A DNA stretch of 64,000 nucleotides from Isoetes taiwanensis. Its lineage: Eukaryota; Streptophyta; Lycopodiopsida; Isoetales; Isoetaceae. The position numbers and the translations under genes are program-made. The stretch covers positions 62,001 to 126,000 of the forward strand of contig JAJEKV010000343.1 in assembly GCA_021234155.1 (NCBI GenBank), given 5' to 3'. Below, piece after piece: positions 12,345 to 24,634 of this stretch (position 1 is the stretch's first letter; each line of letters begins with the position of its first letter). The notes beneath the pieces were generated by a model. The model searched no databases and was not told the origin of the DNA. It saw only the letters and a list, made by a program, of their open reading frames with translations.

Positions 12345-12600
12345 TATTGCAAATACAAGAATCGTGTAAACTATTGTGAACTGCACACAAGACTTTTGAG
12401 GACAACACACTTTGACATCCAAGACCTTCATGGTTGAGGTATTCATGAATATTGCAATACAAAAACGCGTGTAAACTATTGTGAATCGCGACACAAGACT
12501 TTTACGGACAACACACTTTGACATCCTAGAACTACACAGAAGACTTTTGCGGACAACACACTTTGACATCCAAGCCCTTCATGGTTGAGGTGTTCATGAA
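12345..12600. repeat. Degenerate tandem repeat, about 105 bp unit
   Basis: GGACAACACACTTTGACATC occurs three times (about 12399, 12507 and 12552). GTGTAAACTATTGTGAA and TTCATGGTTGAGGTRTTCAT each occur twice. Two full units and one partial unit are present. No coding sense is apparent. Confidence 0.75.
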
Positions 12601-13837
12601 CAACCACTACGTTCTCCATAATCCACAATAGAGGGCAGCCAATCTCTATATGTAACAAGAACTTCAAAGCCATTCCGAGTTCTTCTAGCAAGGAATATGA
12701 AGAATAGATGCGATAATAAGAATTTAAAAACTTCAAATACATACAACGGACTAATTGGATAAATTACATTCATGGAGTTATATTGGTGGCAAATTCAGCA
12801 ACAAATGTAGCCTTGGATGCCCATTTATATACAACAAAGAATTTAGTTCATGGAAGAAGTCGGATATACTCACAAATAAAGCTCTGGATATACTCACAAA
12901 TATGGTTACATAGATTATAAGCCACCGCACAACAATGTCAAACATACAAGCCGGTGTGCACATATAACTAATCGCAAATCGGCCCCTCAATTTTAAAGAG
13001 AAGCCTATAATGAACTCTTGCAAAGAATGCAAATGCAAAATTTCAAGCTATTACGAATGCATCACGCTATCTTCTCGCCAATAATGGAGCATCGAATGTT
13101 GACACAACTATAGCAATGAACAGGGAAGGGTGTTACAAGAAAATTTTACATGAAATAATTTCCAAGCAAAAGAGGATCTTGTCGCATTGAAGCAAGAAAG
13201 AAATGGAGGAGAACAGATTTTGAACGTAAAATAATACCAATGATCAATTCAACCGATTAATTTGTCGGAGAAATGATAAGAGCCACTAGACATGCTTATG
13301 AACAAAATAAATATCCCTTCTCATAAGAATGAATCTCATAAGAATGAACTAAGGCTACCTTGTACATGATGAGTAGATCTTCCCCGCTTTAGAGGCAACC
13401 TCCCGCCGATGTTCAGATGTCATCTTGAGTCTCTCCCGCAAGCACAATGGAGTTTGTTGCATTCAAAGCTTCATCCTCTCATGATAAGTCAAATATACGG
13501 CAGAAGGATACTTTGAGGGGAAGGTTTCACATTGAAAGGCCCTCAGAATCGCTTTCTCCCAAACTAAATCTTGCATTATGTAAAGCATGTAATGTAAATG
13601 GCCCAAACATTCACCTTTATAATCAAGGACAGAGCTAATTGCGATAATTCTCAGGTCGTCGAGGCGCATCGCGGCCGAGAAGCTATCCAGATGTTGCTTT
13701 TCCATTCTTAAGCTTTTGTCTATCTGAACCAAACATTAAGGAACAAGCATCTGAAACCCATTCTACAATAGGGTTTCTGCATCCTTCTCCAGCTCAGCCA
13801 TGGACGTAGCTCCATCTGTTCATTTATAAGATCCGAC

Positions 13838-14005
13838 TACTGTGGACGATGAGGAAATTAGCAAGAACTGTAAGGATCTAAGATGTTCTCGATTTACCTG
13901 GTTTCGAATGATGAATAGGTCTGCTACTGGGGATGACGAGGAAATTAGCAAGAACCGTAAGAATTGACAAAATCCTGGACTTAACTGCTTTTGAATGTTT
14001 AATAA
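13838..14005. repeat. Short tandem duplication, about 87 bp unit
   Basis: CTACTGTGGACGATGAGGAA and CTACTGGGGATGACGAGGAA begin two adjacent units that both continue ATTAGCAAGAACYGTAAG and end near CGAATG/TGAATG. The remainder of 12600-14400 shows no supportable gene. Confidence 0.65.
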
Positions 14006-14400
14006 TAATAGGGTTTTGCAGCTATGTAGACATGCGATAGGATTTAACACGCTGGACATAGCCATCTCTCGCTTTGTTCTAAATCGTGAAGGGGAAAAAT
14101 GGCATTCCTTTTTTCATAAGTTTGTCCCGAACACACACAGTTTGGTAGATATTCCCCGTGCCAAAACTAGTACCAAGCTTGCAAAACCAACCAAGACCCA
14201 TGCCCAGAACATACAGCGACTCCTGAGGCCCCGCCTGGGCTCCTGCCCCTACCTCCAAAGAAAACATAGAAGCAAAATCATGGACAATTAAAACCCTAAA
14301 ATACCATGTTCGATGCTTGCATGTTCGATTTAGGATAGTTTGTGAAATTATAGAGGTGTAAACCATTGAAAACGCCACTAAAACTATGTCCGATAGTATG

Positions 14401-14522
14401 CGACTCTAGATGTACCAATTAGTACGCCTCATGGAATACCATCATCAAATCATATAAAACCTTAGGGAAACAAGTACAAAAATACAAAAGGAAACCCCCT
14501 GTTATTTTGCTACATATTTCAA
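14401..14522. repeat. Dispersed repeat, copy A
   Basis: About 120 bp beginning CTCTAGATGTACCAATTAGT and ending CCCCCTGTTATTTTGCTACA. It matches 44580-44695 in the same orientation. The terminal CCCCTGTTATTTTGCTACAT motif is also found in both copies of the tandem duplication (near 5660 and 8476), so it belongs to a repeat family with at least four members in the window. Confidence 0.8.
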
Positions 14523-14679
14523 ATATAAATGATGAATGGGACCCCGTACTGACCAACCAGATTTCCATGAAAACAAAATATATGCACTGAGAATATCAAA
14601 ACACGAACATGGAATGGAAATAGATCAAAGAAAAATATTGTCGTCTAGTTTATACCATATAAACATTGTAGTTTATACC

Positions 14680-15110
14680 ATATAGTCCATCTGCCCGTCT
14701 CAATTCAGAGATGATGTGCACCTGTGTAAATCGAGACAATGAGTCTACACCTTTTCACAGGCAAATAGGTATGCAAGTAGTGTTGTAGGCCCTGCTCCAA
14801 TGTGGGGTTTATGTATACCGATAATGTGCAAGCGTCAAGGTATTGCCTTAGGTTTGCACCTGTATGCACTTGTGCTCTTGCACATTAAGCTTTCTTTTCC
14901 CTCCAGCAGGCCTTGAGGCACTGTGGCTCCATTGCCATTATATAAGCCAGGTTAGGGAGACAAGCATCATCCATATTGACCACCTTATCAACGATTTTGC
15001 GCACAATGAACAGAGAGTTCGGGCAGGTGTCTATGGCTGGTTCCTACAAAGATCGACCATCGAGGATCAGCAGAAGCTTTTTGTAACAGTAGATACCAAT
15101 GATATTTAAT
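14680..15110 (-). mobile_element. Decayed LINE fragment
   Basis: Follows the 57840-58310 part of the minus-strand LINE: CATCTGCYCGTCTCAATT, CCAATGTGGGRTTTATGT, TTTTCCCTCMRSRGG, GGCTCCATTGCCATKATATA and CATCCATATTGACCACCTT occur in the same order. Strong decay; no frame is open. The ORFs predicted here are therefore LINE debris. Confidence 0.7.
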
Positions 15111-15339
15111 CCATCTCAAAAGCAATCCTATAATCCATTGTGAGAAGGGGAAGACATAAGATAGTCTCGTGGAATATTGAATCATTTAATTTTTTCTTAT
15201 TTCTAGACCATTATAAATTCCCTTTGATAAGAGATCGGTGAAGCAAAGAAGATCATTTGCCAAGAAACCAATGTGTAGCTTTGGCAATATAGCTTTTCGA
15301 AGGGCGATCTGGTTGGATAGTTAAGTATTGTACCATAGC

Positions 15340-15488
15340 AATTGCCTTATTGTGTCCTAGATTGATCAAAGTTCTATTTTTTATTTGTATATTCAATGAT
15401 TCCATAGCAATTGCATGTATTGTAAATTGATCAAGGTTTTGTATATTCAATAATTTTAAGATGTTCAAGAAGCCCAAATTTCATAAAT
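15340..15488 (+). mobile_element. Diverged second LTR tail
   Basis: Carries CCATAGCAATTGC, TTTGTATATTCAATGATTCC and AAGCCCAAATTTCATAAATC in the same order as 10200-10300. This suggests the downstream LTR of the element whose primer-binding site lies at 10304. An internal partial duplication (CATAGCAATTGCATGTATTG) is present. Confidence 0.45.
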
Positions 15489-15787
15489 CGTATCAATGTA
15501 GGATTAATGTTCTGCCTTTGCCAAGCACACTTCTTATCATTTTGCCAATCCGAGCTTTCTCCATTTGAAATATTGATAGGATTACTAGATGTCCTAGATG
15601 TTACGCTATTATGGATATAAGGACCAACATTGTTGGGCCTTTCCATGAATCTCCCATTCTCCTTTGTCCCAATCCCATACCCCTCAACACTCAAATATTG
15701 CTGGTTGGCTTGCATTTGCATTGTATGACTTGCAGATGCTATTTGTTTGTGGCTGCGCATTTGCAATACAGTGACATGGAATGACAT
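15431..15787 (-). CDS. Exon-like ORF, unidentified
   Basis: A 118-codon open stretch from ATG at 15787. Its first 80 or so residues are rich in Ser, Asn and Gln (for example GTKENGRFMERPNNVGPY), a composition typical of disordered regions of plant regulatory proteins. The C-terminal part runs into the LTR-like tail at 15488 and is unlikely to be coding. No family was recognised. It could be a fragment of a host gene or chance. Confidence 0.25.
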   Translation of the reverse strand: MSFHVTVLQMRSHKQIASASHTMQMQANQQYLSVEGYGIGTKENGRFMERPNNVGPYIHNSVTSRTSSNPINISNGESSDWQNDKKCAWQRQNINPTLIRFMKFGLLEHLKIIEYTKP

Positions 15788-15789
15788 GC

Positions 15790-16735
15790 AAGTATTTTTA
15801 TTCAGGCAATGACATGAAGGTAGAAATTGATCTAGATCCTATTCTTAAAGTTCCTATATTTGACTAGTGCATTTGATCTGAAATTTTTTGGTCACATGTT
15901 AGCCTTAAACTTGGCATTATAGATGCAAGACATGTTCATTTGCTTGAGATCATGCCTTCGTCTATAGTGGACAGAGAGCTTTGGTTTTTTCGCAAGGACT
16001 GGCAAAGCATTTTAACACATACAATCAAACTAACCCAATCCTCAATTGGAATAAAAAAAGCTTCGCAAGAACCCCACAAACAAGATGTGGACAATTTTTT
16101 TTGGCTTCATCCACCCTTGTGTGGAATCTTCCATCTTTCCAGATACATAATTATCTGCAGGTATAGAACCAAACAAATCCATATCAATGGGCATGCTCTG
16201 TTCATCCACCAGTCAAAGAGTGCTTTTCTTAAAAGTCACTGGATTGGAGATATAGTAATTCCCTACTTTGTCCTTCTAATATAGGCAGCACAATATTCAA
16301 AATCTCAAGGAGAGCTTTTTTAAAAGACCCTATCACTGCAGTTGGAGTTATAGTAATTGTCAATGAAAATGCTCCTTTAGGTGGTGAAGACCACCAATGG
16401 AAATGCTCTTTTATGTGGTCTTTTAGGTGAAAACTAAAGAACCACGAATGGAAATGCCTGGGCGTGGTCTAGAAGTAGCACACCAATCCTAGAACATGTG
16501 TGACTCAAATTCAAAACTGCTTAGAGTTGCATGTATGACTCAAATTCAAGACCGCCCAGAGTCGCAGTATGTATAGATATGTCCCATGCCCCGTTGTAGG
16601 TCCTGTGGATGTTAAAATTATATTTATTTATCTATCCCTCCCACTTTGCTTATCCAAACTAGTAAGTCAGCCCTTATTGGATCTATCAAATACCATGACA
16701 TGCAAATCATTCAACTTTTTCCGCTTCTACTATCA
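15790..16735. other. No gene recognised
   Basis: Contains a local duplication (GGTGAAGACCACCAATGGAA / GAACCACGAATGGAAATGCC, 16380-16460, and CTCAAATTCAARACYGCYYA, 16505-16560). The 114-codon ORF at 15940-16284 has no recognisable motif. Confidence 0.4.
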
Positions 16736-16739
16736 CTTG

Positions 16740-19700
16740 TAAAGTTGGGGTGTTTTTGAAGGGCTTTTTGAAGGGCTTTATGTCCGCCTCCAACCACAAC
16801 TGCACGCTGGCCCTCGGCTTCGCTTCTACTACCACGGCCCCCCCCGCCTCCCCCTCATGCCCACGCTCTCTCAGCCCGCTCCATCTACTTCTCCACTCAG
16901 CCTCTGCTTCCCGGCCTCCCCCATGACTCCTGGCATGATACCATCCCCAATGACACAAATAGGAATTGTGCTTCCGGGGTGGTCTCATGGAATTGTCGAG
17001 GCTTCCCTTAGCGAAGGGGGCCGATACCAACTTCAGAGTGGCGGCCGGTATGGATCTCATCTTCCTCATGGAGACATGGGGAGCATGCCGGGCTTCTGAG
17101 CACGGACGGGTTTCTTAGGGTTACCAACATTTCGGTCTTCAATATTGCATTGGACGGCGGGGTCATGGTGGAGCGGCTTGCTACTAGGACAACCTTGGCA
17201 CATTAGGTTACCCTCCGGAAGACGCCATGCGACACAAATCGGGTTCGGTTTGTGCATAATACCGCTGGTAACCCCTCTTTTTCGGCCCGGCTTGTTATTT
17301 CCCTCACGCCAGACAAAGACCTTCTATCGCAGCCCACCCCGTCTGCGGATAGGATGGACCCGTGATGTCGATCTATATGTTGACCTCCACAGTGATCAGC
17401 AGTTGGGTAGGGTCGTCCTTCTTGGAGATTTCAATGCCGCCGGATGAGAGAGCAGCCCATGGCGCCAGGCCCCCTCCGGCGACGATGTCCCCGCAGCCTA
17501 CGCTGTGGAGAAGTAGCCCCGCCACGCTGGTCGGATGACAAATGTGTCACTCGCTTTGGGCGCATTACGCCGTGCTCCCGCTTATGTGGCATTTTTTGAC
17601 TTGATAATTTGCAAATGGTTTTCACACAAAGGGCCCGATTTCGCAAGTGCACATGCAGACAGGACAATCAGGGGGAGGGTCTGGTGTGGTGGACTATGTG
17701 CTTGAAGTTAGGCGTGCAAGATATGCATCTCATCAGCCGTTTTCCGGGTGGGCGGACAGCCGCGGGATGAGGAGGTCGACTCAGATCACCTCCCACTTTA
17801 TTTGGACCTGGTTTGGCGAGCCGCCAACCCCCACTATGCCGGCCCACTTGAGTCTCTCGGTTGAGAGACTGATTATGAGCAGCAGAGGACTACGCCGAGA
17901 TGCTCATGGACGCCCCCAGCACTCTCTGTTGACCTCCACACTAGAGCAGCAGGCATGCACTAGTGACCCGCTTATTACGGGATGCAGCGGAAAAGCTTTG
18001 GCAGACCCCTGCCGCCGCTCGAAGAAGCAACATTCCCGCGTAATCGATGGTTTGATGCGATTGAAAGAACGCAGCGCAGCCTACATCTCGATCCGGATAA
18101 GTACCCGGTTGCATTGACCCACCCACTGCACCCGCGCCCATCCAGAAGGACAATAAAGGCGCTGGGTACCTTGCCAAGCATCGTGGGAGATGTTCGGGCT
18201 CATTGACACCTCATCCTCAACCTTTTGGCGCAGAGTGCTTCAAGGCTGACCCGATTTGGCTGTGGGACATCACACCCGCAAAGTGGGGAATGCGGTACTG
18301 CGGCCGGCTCTATGACGATCTCGGCCAGTGGACGCCCATACCCCCTACCGGGATGGCCTCCCCCATTGGTTCTCGTGGACGAGGATGTTGAGGAGGGCCG
18401 GCAACGTTAGCTAATGGAAGGCACCACTGATGGTATGTGCCGAAGTTACTCAAGTGGGCGTGGCACCACTTTGTGCCGGTCCTCACTACCCCTGTTCAAC
18501 GAGCATTGCGGGAGGGTTTCCGACAATGGACCTAGCGAGGGGTTGTTCCCATTCACAAGGCGGGCGACCCACCTTGTCCGCCAATTACCGGACGATCATG
18601 GTCGATTCAAGATTTGCCAAACCGTTGGGGGCATTCTCGGCGGCCGTTGACCACGAGGCCGGCCGGATATGCGAGCCCTCACCACGGAGCCGGGACCCGC
18701 CACTCGCGATTGACCATATCTTTACTGCGCTGGCATCGGGATTGAAACGGCCCGAATCATCGGCCGACTTGTATTCTTTGCTTTATTGGACTTCGACGAA
18801 AGGCTTTTGATGGGTCCCGAGGGAAAAAGGCGTGGGCTGAAACTGCGTCAATCGGGGCTCCATTTGCCGCCGTGCGGAAATGCCATATCACGTTGTTGCG
18901 AGAGTTGTTTTGGCGAGGATGCGCCGGCAGACCAAGCATTCACCGGTAGTATCGAGGGGTCCGGCGGGGTGCCCCTCTCGCCAACACTTTTGGCCTCTAC
19001 ATTGTCCCGATTAGAGCCCCCGCCACGAGCATGGGGGATGGCATCGGCTTTTTGCACCGGGTCATCCGCGACTCATCTATCTCACGGACGATGTTGGCTC
19101 ACGCCCACACCCCAAAAGCTATCTTGCTCTCACCCGGATGCCCTAGACACATTTTGTCGCTGAACTTGACTTAAGCGTCAATCGGCCAAGACCAAGGGGT
19201 GGTTCTCATATCCTCTTCCGCCACCCCATGCCTCCCCACTCACATATCGGGACAGCCACGGTGGATGTCACGCCCACCTACAAGTACCTAGGGGTGGAGT
19301 TCCCCTCCTCGCTGGCGTTGGAGGCTGTCTATCCTAAACTAGGGTGACAAAGAAAGCCGAAAGCGCTTTATGCCATGAGACAACAAATCACCAGGCTGAG
19401 CTATATGATTGGGACATCACCACATCCGTTCGCAGTGGTCGAGCTCGCCCTTCAGACGGGGTCGAGGTTTGGGTCTGGGATGCCTCTTTGGCGACTGGAA
19501 TGACTTGGAGCAGTGCGAAGGCATTTTTGGCACGCGGGCGCAGGGTGAAACCTTGATCCCCCCTATCGATTCTTTGCAAGTAGAAACTGGATTCTTGCCG
19601 CCCGCCACGGGCAGCCCTTGATAGACACATCGTCTATTTTTGGAAAGTGGTTACTTATGGGTGATGCTCGGCCCTCCGACTGGGCTTTACACCGCGGGCC

Positions 19701-20560
19701 ATGAGTCCATGGCGGCTTAGGGCCCGTTGGAGGGGTAAAGAGATTAGTGGTTCGCCCGGATGGAACGCGGGGGAACATGTGATGCGCATACCGTGGGGCC
19801 TTGGCCGATCGTGACCCGACTGGGGAGTACCTAGATGCTTGTTTCCTTGGCAAGCTCGGGACCCCATTGCTCTAGAGCAGTCAAAATGGCCCATTACAAG
19901 GAGCACATCAACCCCGTGTTAGCCCGGGGCCCACAGCCTCTACCTGCGTTCCCAACCGCCGGAAAAAGCGCTACTCATTGCCTCCATTCGCACCCGAGTG
20001 CCCACCATCTTCGCGATCGAGGCGGGCCGAGGTGGATTGGGGAGCCCGCCCGAGACAGGAGCTCTGTCAGTCCGGGCCAAGCGGGTGCCATTGAGGATGA
20101 GTCTCACACTCGAGAGTTGCCCGGCCCGCCGCGGTCGAGTCCGGGCGATGCACGCCTCTTTAGCCCGGGGACGTGCCCTTGCATTTACCGATGAACACAA
20201 TCCCGTCGATGCGTGCCACAGTCATACATCGGGGAGGTGATGCCCCGGACTGCGAGGTCACCTTTGCCCCACCGGGTCAGTCCGTCCGACCTAGGCACTA
20301 CGGGTGGTGCATGACTGTATATATTGGGATGTTTCTCGCATTTTATATGATTAACTGCTTTGTCACAGGGTGATTGCCCGCGGTTTTTCCTTCGAAAACC
20401 TTCGGTGAGGGTTTTTATCCGGACAAAGAATCCGTACTGGCGCGTTTTTTGTATTGGGTCCCATAGGACCCATTGGTCTCCCGTGGGCGATAAAAAGTAC
20501 CTTCCTTCCTTCCTTCCTTATCTTGTTGCCACGGTTTTAGCAGGAATTCTTTTTTATAAA
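16740..20560 (+). mobile_element. Decayed LINE (non-LTR retrotransposon), endonuclease plus RT
   Basis: GC-rich block unlike its AT-rich surroundings. Readable across frames: an endonuclease-like start (SWNCRGLP-type sequence near 16985, then DLIFLMETWG near 17050), the endonuclease motif VVLLGDFNAAG (17414-17446), and RT motifs ANYRTIMV (18580-18603), AIDHIF (18704-18721) and a KAFD-type core near 18790-18815. The 3' end carries a conserved tail (CGAAAACCTTCGGTGAGGG, then GGGTCCCATAGGACCCATTG) and ends in a (CTTC)n run at 20500-20520. Many frameshifts and stops make it inactive. The RT style resembles jockey-type plant LINEs. A sister copy lies at 57420-59180 on the other strand. Confidence 0.8.
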
Positions 20561-21016
20561 AATCTATAATGGAACAGTCTAAGGGCATATACATTTATTT
20601 TTTTGAACTCTATGGCCCATTAAGAAGTTTCAAATTGAAGTCTTGAAGTTCTAAATTGCAAGAATCTACTATTCATGGACTTCAACTGTTCATATTTTTC
20701 CGAGGGATTTGATATATCCCAATGATATCTTTCCACAATCTTCTCCAACAATAAGGGTTAAGGATCACTTGGACATGAAGGATCCTTTGCAAAATTCTCC
20801 AAACACGACATGGAATTGGAAAATGGCTTTTGCTGAGTAGCAAGGAGAACCACTTCACATCAGGTATTTATCTCTTCATAGTTGTTCCCTACATATCTTC
20901 AAAACCAATCTGCTGAACTCAATTTGGAACATGCAATGTTGCTTCTTAGATCTCTGGACTTAAATCTCTGGATCACAATAGGTCGAGTGGAACGTATAAG
21001 CAGCAGCAGTGTAGTT
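20561..21016. other. 3' flank of the SAC-like gene
   Basis: AT-rich sequence between the LINE tail and the stop codon of the phosphatase gene. It probably includes that gene's 3' UTR on the minus strand. No clear polyadenylation signal was singled out. Confidence 0.4.
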
Positions 21017-24000
21017 TTAACATAGCTTACAAAGGCGAGGTCTGCTGCAAAATTGGCGTCCATTTATTTTAATAACTGCCATCAAACCGGCAGTCAACCC
21101 TCCCCACACAACGGAATAGAAAAAGTGGGAAATGTCTTCACGCACTGCAGGAAACCCTGATTGAGGTTTAGTGCTCTTGGAAGAGAGAGAAGATACAGAA
21201 TAATTACCTTGCCGTAATGAGATTGTAGTCAAGGTTAACCCTGCTACTGTCAGAATTGAAGCAAATGGAAGATACTGCATACAAAATCTATCAGGACCCA
21301 TAGCAAACTTTCTAATAAAAACTCCGGAGGCAAACTTACTGCTATTGCTTCAAAACCATTCAACTGGAATGGAGAAGGTTTGAGAGGGCTTGCATTGTAG
21401 TGGCCAGTTATAAGGTCAAGGGCATCCTGAGCATTAGCACAAAAAATATAAGGTTATTGTACCATAAACCCACCAATCAATGAAGGAAAGTATAACAATA
21501 ATCATGGATAGTTTTGCTTACTTGTCGAGTACCATCTTGGAAATTATTAAGATAATAACGGGCAAGAGAACTATAGCCATCCCTTAAAAATCCCCAGATT
21601 GTGCGACTCCCATACCTGAAAAGTTTAAAAGTCGTAATGATTTTCATGTTGCATCAGGCGCGAGCTATTCCAAGATACCTGACAAAATCACCCTTTAAAG
21701 CTGGTGTTCCTGAATATTGCATACTGATTTCATCACCATGATCTGCCCACACTGAAACACCAACATCCACATCCATGCATTTCATCTTAGATTATCAACC
21801 ATGCACCACAACCTGACAATGCAGTCAGATTTTAAGCCTGCCAGCCTGAGATGCCAAATACTTACTGATTTTAAATTGATCATCAAATTCTGGATGTTGA
21901 TTGATTGTTTCTAAGGAATTTAAAACCTGCAACTGTCGAAGTTGGCTTTCCAGGGATCGCCGTGCGAAGAGACTCTGCAGGTCATGGACATAAAGTAAAG
22001 ACGTGCAGCTATTGTGTAACAGTGTGCATCAAGTTATAAGCTATGGAGAACTAATTGTGCACCTGGGTAACATTAGTTCGATCTAAGCAGTCAACACAAT
22101 TGGTACGTACAACCCCTTTCTGCTCTTCAATTATGTCACCAAAGGTGGTAGCAAGAAAAAACCTATATAGCAAATCCAACGAGCAGCATAGCATCAAAAT
22201 GGACACCATTTACAGCCTTAGCATGGACTCAAAAATATCACAAACCCTTGATGTTTAATGTCATCTGCAATCTGATCATAGAGAATAGAAAGTCGCTCAA
22301 AATGCATCTGTCCACAGATGTGGTGAAAGTCAAACGGGACATATCTGTAAAACAAATTGCAATTGGTTTTGTTCTGTATTCTAGACACATAGTAAAATAT
22401 GTAAGGAAGGTGAAGAACTATTACCGCAACTTATGATTGACCAACTTCTCCATTGCATTTGCATATGCTGAACTAAGTACAGCCTCATTTCCTTGCTGAA
22501 ACCGAAAGAAGTCAGAGTTGATCCATGTCAATGCCAGTTAAAATGGATCCAAGCTTCCACTATACCTGATTGATGAGATCAATGGCAAGAATAGAACCGT
22601 ATCTTGCCTCTAGGTCTTGGAAATGGCGTTCGACGACATTGGGCTATCAATCAAGTCAAGATGATGATAATGATGATAATAAACTACATTATGGCTGAAA
22701 CATCATGTACTTACTGTCTTATCAAGGCATATAGCCTTGATTTCAGGCCTATATGTGAGATCAGCAATCTGCTCCCACAGAACAGGAATTGATCCACGGA
22801 TCTGCAACAACAGATTGAAATTGCAATAGAGCAAAATATTATAGCTTATGATGGAGCAACAGATAACATCTCTCAGTATACCTGATTCTATATTATACCT
22901 GGACATATGAAGCTACAAAGCCATCAACTTCAAGCAGCTGTTCTGTTTCAACAAAATTTGCAACAGATCCTTCCATATCGGCACCTCTTCGCCATAAGCG
23001 GGTGCCTGTAGAGTAGACCTTTAAAATATAGTCTCCCCAAAGCCATTGTAATATCCAATGATTAAAAATAAATATCTCATCTTCCAGAAGAAAATTGCTC
23101 ACCAATTCTGCGTATACACCGCCTTGAGATCAATGTAACACGAAGGGACTTTTCGCCTATTGTGGCTTGCACTGTCTGAAAACGTAGCTATTGTTAAGAT
23201 GCTCAGTTTTAAAGTGTACATCTCCACTGGCTGGTACGGCAGAGTTTATTTTAATTCAAATATATGCTATTGAGTATATGATCCGGTTTAAATGAAACCA
23301 TGGGTGATCCTAAAACCCAAAGGATATTGCCCTGAATCACGGGTAAAATGTAGGGCTCCGCCTAAAAATCACAATGAACATATTAGTAGGATTCCAAAAG
23401 CTGTTTAAACTGTTAATTGACAAGGAAAGAGGATACCTTGGCCTCAATCAACTCTTCCAATAAATGCTTGTTCCATGTAAACCTGGGTTCAGCCTTTACA
23501 TACAAAATTGGTAAGGTTTCTATATCAAAAATTGACAGATAAGCTAGTAACTTCCCCACCTGCTTCCAAAGTGATTGAGCTCTTCTTGATGTTCCCATGT
23601 TGTTTGAAACTTGTCTGCTGTAAACAGGCAATCAAGATGAGTCAAATGGTTGCAGTCCAGAGTTAACAACATGAACGTGCAGGAAACATACAAGAGGGTT
23701 AAATCCGTATCATATGAAAAAATATAGTCCAGGTGTTGACACAACAGTTTTCAACAGACTTAGAAAATGTGCTTCATCCTTTCTCTGCAAGATAGGAAAA
23801 GGACAAAAATAAATGAACCAGGGCAAATATGAGAAAACTCAGAGCTCATAAATACCTCCTGGATGCTGAGATTTTTGAGGTTGGTATTGCAGACTAGAAA
23901 CTTCATAGAAGTTATACGGAAAACAGGAGAACCGTGATAATTACCAACCTGACTTCTGGCAGTGCATACCAGAATGTAAGTACCTGAGAACCACATAACA

Positions 24001-24634
24001 AGTTTAAGGTCAAACTTTCAATGATCAAATAGCTAATGCTGCAAACGGCTGTAGTGTGGGTCGATTTTTCTAGTAAGGTTAAAATAAATCAATCAAAGTG
24101 GTCAAAATTCGCTTTGCTATGTCCCATATTATTTGAACTAATATCAATAGGTTATATGAGCTAAAAAGTTATGTTTCGTACTATATAACTGCCAAATGAT
24201 CCACTTATGTGACATTGCAGTTTATTTACATTCAAGAACAGACAGCAAAATCAGCAAAATGAGAATCTTTGCCACAAACAAAATGAGCAAAATGGTTACC
24301 TGCTAACAGCCTGATTAATCCCACCACACCAAAGACCTCTGTAGCTGTTAGTGCTTTTTGACTAGAAAGGTTAGGCAACTCACCTGCAACATTATAAAGC
24401 AGACTGCGTTAAGTTGCTTGCATTGAAGATATACCCTGATACTTTTCGGTCATGATAAGAATGCACAATGATGAAGCTGAACAACTTACTAATCAACTGC
24501 ACTTCTCCATCTGGGCGGCTTATTGCAAGAACTGGATGTGGTCCACCATCTGTTGGCTCAAATATGAACTGGTCAGGGAGTTCCCATAGGCGCATGGAAG
24601 TGCAGATCCTTGACTGTTGCAAATACTCAGCCAT
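21017..24634 (-). CDS. SAC7: SAC1-like phosphoinositide phosphatase, RHD4/SAC7 type (19 exons, one frameshift)
   Basis: Predicted to remove phosphate from phosphoinositides at ER/Golgi-derived membranes. Exons (minus): 24634-24490, 24383-24300, 23983-23856, 23784-23692, 23617-23560, 23493-23437, 23361-23328, 23183-23103, 23005-22899, 22801-22715, 22643-22566, 22495-22425, 22344-22246, 22162-22063, 21974-21866, 21751-21679, 21615-21522, 21426-21340, 21274-21017. Family marks: RLWELPDQF...EPTDGG at the start, [33 protein letters not shown], the catalytic P-loop [13 protein letters not shown] (exon 14), [23 protein letters not shown], and two C-terminal membrane helices, ending in RPRLCKLC. The intact length would be about 613 aa, close to the ~600 aa family size. 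Exon 4 has one extra T (six A at 23717-23722 on plus), giving an in-frame TGA at 23710-23712; without it all phases join. Exon 7/8 is joined by an AT-AC intron. SAC6, SAC7 and SAC8 are not separated here. Confidence 0.93.
23184..23327 (-). other. U12-type AT-AC intron in the SAC-like gene
   Basis: On the minus strand the intron begins ATATCCTTTG, the U12 5' splice-site consensus. It carries TCTTAAC (23199-23193), a U12 branch-site match, about 10 nt before the terminal AC at 23184. No GT-AG alternative preserves the frame. Splicing here makes the codon A+GT (Ser) and gives VIQGSFQTVQ, which agrees with the SAC-family sequence QGSFQT at this point. All other introns of the gene are GT-AG. Confidence 0.9.

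Noticed and set aside
16707-17069. 120-codon minus ORF
   Set aside because: It is antisense to the LINE endonuclease region, has a biased composition from GC-rich DNA and no motif.
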